A model generated the notes under the pieces. The model searched no databases. It worked only from the letters and a program-made list of their open reading frames with translations, and was not told where the DNA came from. Positions 14,972 to 16,103 of a stretch of DNA of 16,103 bases are shown here, in pieces. The translations under genes were made by a program, and so were the position numbers. This DNA is from CAYGZA01 sp964354135. GTDB lineage: Bacteria > Planctomycetota > Planctomycetia > Pirellulales > Thermoguttaceae. Positions within the stretch are counted from its first letter, which is position 1; every line of letters starts with the position of its first letter. The DNA lies in the NCBI GenBank assembly GCA_964354135.1, contig CAYGZA010000133.1, positions 1 through 16,103 of the forward strand, written 5' to 3'.

Positions 14972-15968
14972 GGCTGGCCTCCTCCGGCGGCTGGACTTCC
15001 GCGCCGGCAATGCGGACGAAGATGTCGTGCAGCGAGGGCTGCGCCACCTCGAAGTGCTCGACCCGTGCGCGCCGCAGGAGTTCCTGCAAGATGGCCTGAG
15101 GGTCGGCGCCCGGTGCGATGCGGAGCTCGGTGTAGCGGCCGTAGTCGTTCACGCGGACCACGCCGGGCAACGCGGAAAAGGGGTCAGAACTATTTTCCGC
15201 CATGCCGGGCGCCGAGCGAAGATCGGTCGCAGGCCGCTCCGGAAAAATAGTTCTGACCCCTTTTCCAAGTCCCTCGCCGGTCCGCACGCGGATGGTGTCC
15301 TGGCCGTATTGGGCCTGGATCGACTCCAGCGTGCCGTCGAGGACTTTCCGGCCGCGGAAGATCATGAAGATCGTGTTGCACATCCGCTCGGCGATGTCCA
15401 TGTCGTGCGTGGAGAAGATCACGGTCGTGCCGCCGCGGTGCAGGGCCAGCACCGCGTCCTTGAGCACCTCCATGTTCACCGGGTCCAGGCCGGTGAAAGG
15501 CTCGTCGAGAACCAGCAAGGTCGGCCGGGCCACGACCGCGGCGATGAACTGCACCTTCTGGGCCATCCCCTTGGACAAGGCTTCCGCCTTCTGGTTGGCC
15601 CACGCCGCCAGCCCGAAACGCTCCAGCCACTGGTCGACCTCGCGGCGCGAGCGGCCGGACCCCTTGAGCTGGGCGTAGTAGCTCAAGAGGTCGCGGACCC
15701 GCATCTTTTTGTACAAGCCCCGCTCCTCCGGCAGGTAGCCGACGCGGTCGTCGGCGGCGCTGGAGTGGTCTTGCCCCAAGACGGTCACCCGGCCGTCTTC
15801 GGGATAGATGATCCGCAGGATCATCCGCAGCGTGGTGGTCTTCCCGGAGCCGTTGGGACCGATGAACCCGTAAACCGTTCCCTCGGGCACAACGAGGTCC
15901 AAGTGGTCGACGGCGACGTGATCGCCGAATCGCTTGGTCACTCCTTCGAGTTCGACGGCATGGATCAT
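14964..15968 (-). CDS. ABC transporter ATPase, NatA-like, with a repeat-encoded 31-residue insert
   Basis: A 334-residue ATPase of the ABC-2 exporter type. Walker A GPNGSGKT (37-44), the family's YLPEERGLY in place of the Q-loop (78-86), signature LSKGM (131-135), Walker B LLVLDEP (151-157), D-loop GLDP (160-163) and the switch His in STHDM (H188) are all present, so ATP hydrolysis should be intact. The C-terminal domain (about 215-325, ending LHDIFVRIAG) resembles the DUF4162-type tail of this family, but residues 235-265 are encoded by a 93-bp palindromic element (15174-15266) between RTGEGL and ALPGVV. The insert does not break the frame. The ATG at 15968 was chosen because the domain begins at once (MIHAVELEGVTKRFG); the frame is open further upstream but that stretch is repeat-like. 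The stop overlaps the permease start by eight bases. Confidence 0.94.
   Translation of the reverse strand: MIHAVELEGVTKRFGDHVAVDHLDLVVPEGTVYGFIGPNGSGKTTTLRMILRIIYPEDGRVTVLGQDHSSAADDRVGYLPEERGLYKKMRVRDLLSYYAQLKGSGRSRREVDQWLERFGLAAWANQKAEALSKGMAQKVQFIAAVVARPTLLVLDEPFTGLDPVNMEVLKDAVLALHRGGTTVIFSTHDMDIAERMCNTIFMIFRGRKVLDGTLESIQAQYGQDTIRVRTGEGLGKGVRTIFPERPATDLRSAPGMAENSSDPFSALPGVVRVNDYGRYTELRIAPGADPQAILQELLRRARVEHFEVAQPSLHDIFVRIAGAEVQPPEEASRA
14978..14985 (-). promoter_or_regulatory. Ribosome binding site deciding the permease start
   Basis: GGAGGAGG on the minus strand (14985-14978), six bases before GTG 14971. It lies inside the last codons of the ATPase gene and supports coupled translation from the GTG, not the ATG at 15010. 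Confidence 0.75.
15174..15266. repeat. 93-bp inverted-repeat (palindromic) element inserted in frame in the ATPase gene
   Basis: The left arm (15174-15198, 25 bases) and right arm (15241-15266, 26 bases) are reverse complements apart from one A/T more in the right arm. Both contain GGAAAAGGGGTCAGAAC in inverse orientation. The 42-base centre is GC-rich. Total length is 93, exactly 31 codons, and on the minus strand the element starts at the first base of codon 235 of the ATPase. No flanking target duplication is visible. The arms resemble palindromic repeats I remember from planctomycete and other genomes with RAYT transposases; that recollection is unchecked. Confidence 0.85.
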
Positions 15969-16103
15969 GTTCGCAGTGCTCGTGATTCCATCGCAATGTG
16001 GGAGAGCCGCTCTCGGCTGTCCGAGTCGAGCACGGTACCCGACTAAACAGGGTTTCACGATTCCGGGAGGGCGAGGCTCCTGCCGAGCCGGGCAGAACAC
16101 GCC
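15969..16103 (-). other. Leader region of the ABC exporter operon, with overlapping hairpins
   Basis: 135 bases to the right edge. AGCCG/CGGCT (16005-16009, 16014-16018) and CTCGG/CCGAG (16012-16016, 16021-16025) are mutually exclusive hairpins. GGCTC/GAGCC (16075-16079, 16085-16089) sits in GAGGGCGAGGCTCCTGCC, which resembles a dispersed planctomycete repeat as I remember it. The ATPase frame stays open here, but composition and the lack of a ribosome binding site argue against coding. No clear promoter is seen. Confidence 0.4.

Noticed and set aside
14972..15010. Permease start at the ATG at 15010
   Set aside because: It would add an Arg-rich 13-residue tail and a 47-base overlap, while the GTG at 14971 has an ideal ribosome binding site and the family's usual N-terminus.
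15174..15266. Complete insertion sequence within the ATPase gene
   Set aside because: At 93 bp, with no transposase frame and no visible target duplication, it is a small palindromic element and not a full IS.
1..16103. CRISPR array or phage defence system
   Set aside because: No regularly spaced direct repeats and no cas, restriction, retron or toxin-antitoxin proteins were seen.

Overview
The window is GC-rich and looks chromosomal, most likely from a planctomycete (Planctomycetota, Pirellulales-like). This rests on style rather than a marker gene: a large secreted protein with a family-10 glycosylhydrolase-like barrel, an isolated Tad-domain pilus-like gene, a sulfatase-fold protein, an IS200-like (RAYT-type) transposase relic with GC-rich REP-like hairpins, and scattered palindromic repeats. 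No rRNA or tRNA gene was found.

Layout. (1) 1-800: the 5' end of an unrecognised minus-strand gene runs off the left edge. It is followed by an internally deleted transposase relic and a cluster of GC hairpins. (2) 801-4615: a minus-strand SAM-dependent methyltransferase diverges from a two-gene plus-strand unit, a GT4-type glycosyltransferase and a sulfatase-fold protein joined by an ATGA overlap. The sulfatase-fold protein lacks most recognisable catalytic and metal-binding residues. Together they look like glycan or lipid-glycan modification genes. (3) 4842-8885: one very large exported protein with a beta-rich N-terminus, a TIM-barrel-like centre and a carbohydrate-binding-like jelly roll. 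(4) 9035-10361: a near-consensus sigma70 promoter drives a TadG/TadE-like membrane-anchored protein. (5) 10362-11161: 800 bases with no convincing gene. (6) 11162-13465: an orphan chemoreceptor with an extracytoplasmic CZB-type zinc site and an unusual charged coiled coil, ending at a strong, probably bidirectional terminator. (7) 13646-15968, minus strand: a NatA/NatB-like ABC exporter, ATPase then permease, with an 8-base overlap.

The most notable observation is a 93-bp near-perfect inverted-repeat element lying inside the ABC ATPase gene. It is exactly 31 codons long, starts on a codon boundary and keeps the frame open, so the protein appears to carry a repeat-encoded 31-residue insert in its C-terminal domain. 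With the deleted transposase and the other hairpin repeats, this suggests a genome shaped by small palindromic elements. I did not find a convincing complete new defence or mobile system; the novelty lies in the palindromic coding insert, the degenerate sulfatase-fold protein coupled to a glycosyltransferase, and the chemoreceptor architecture.
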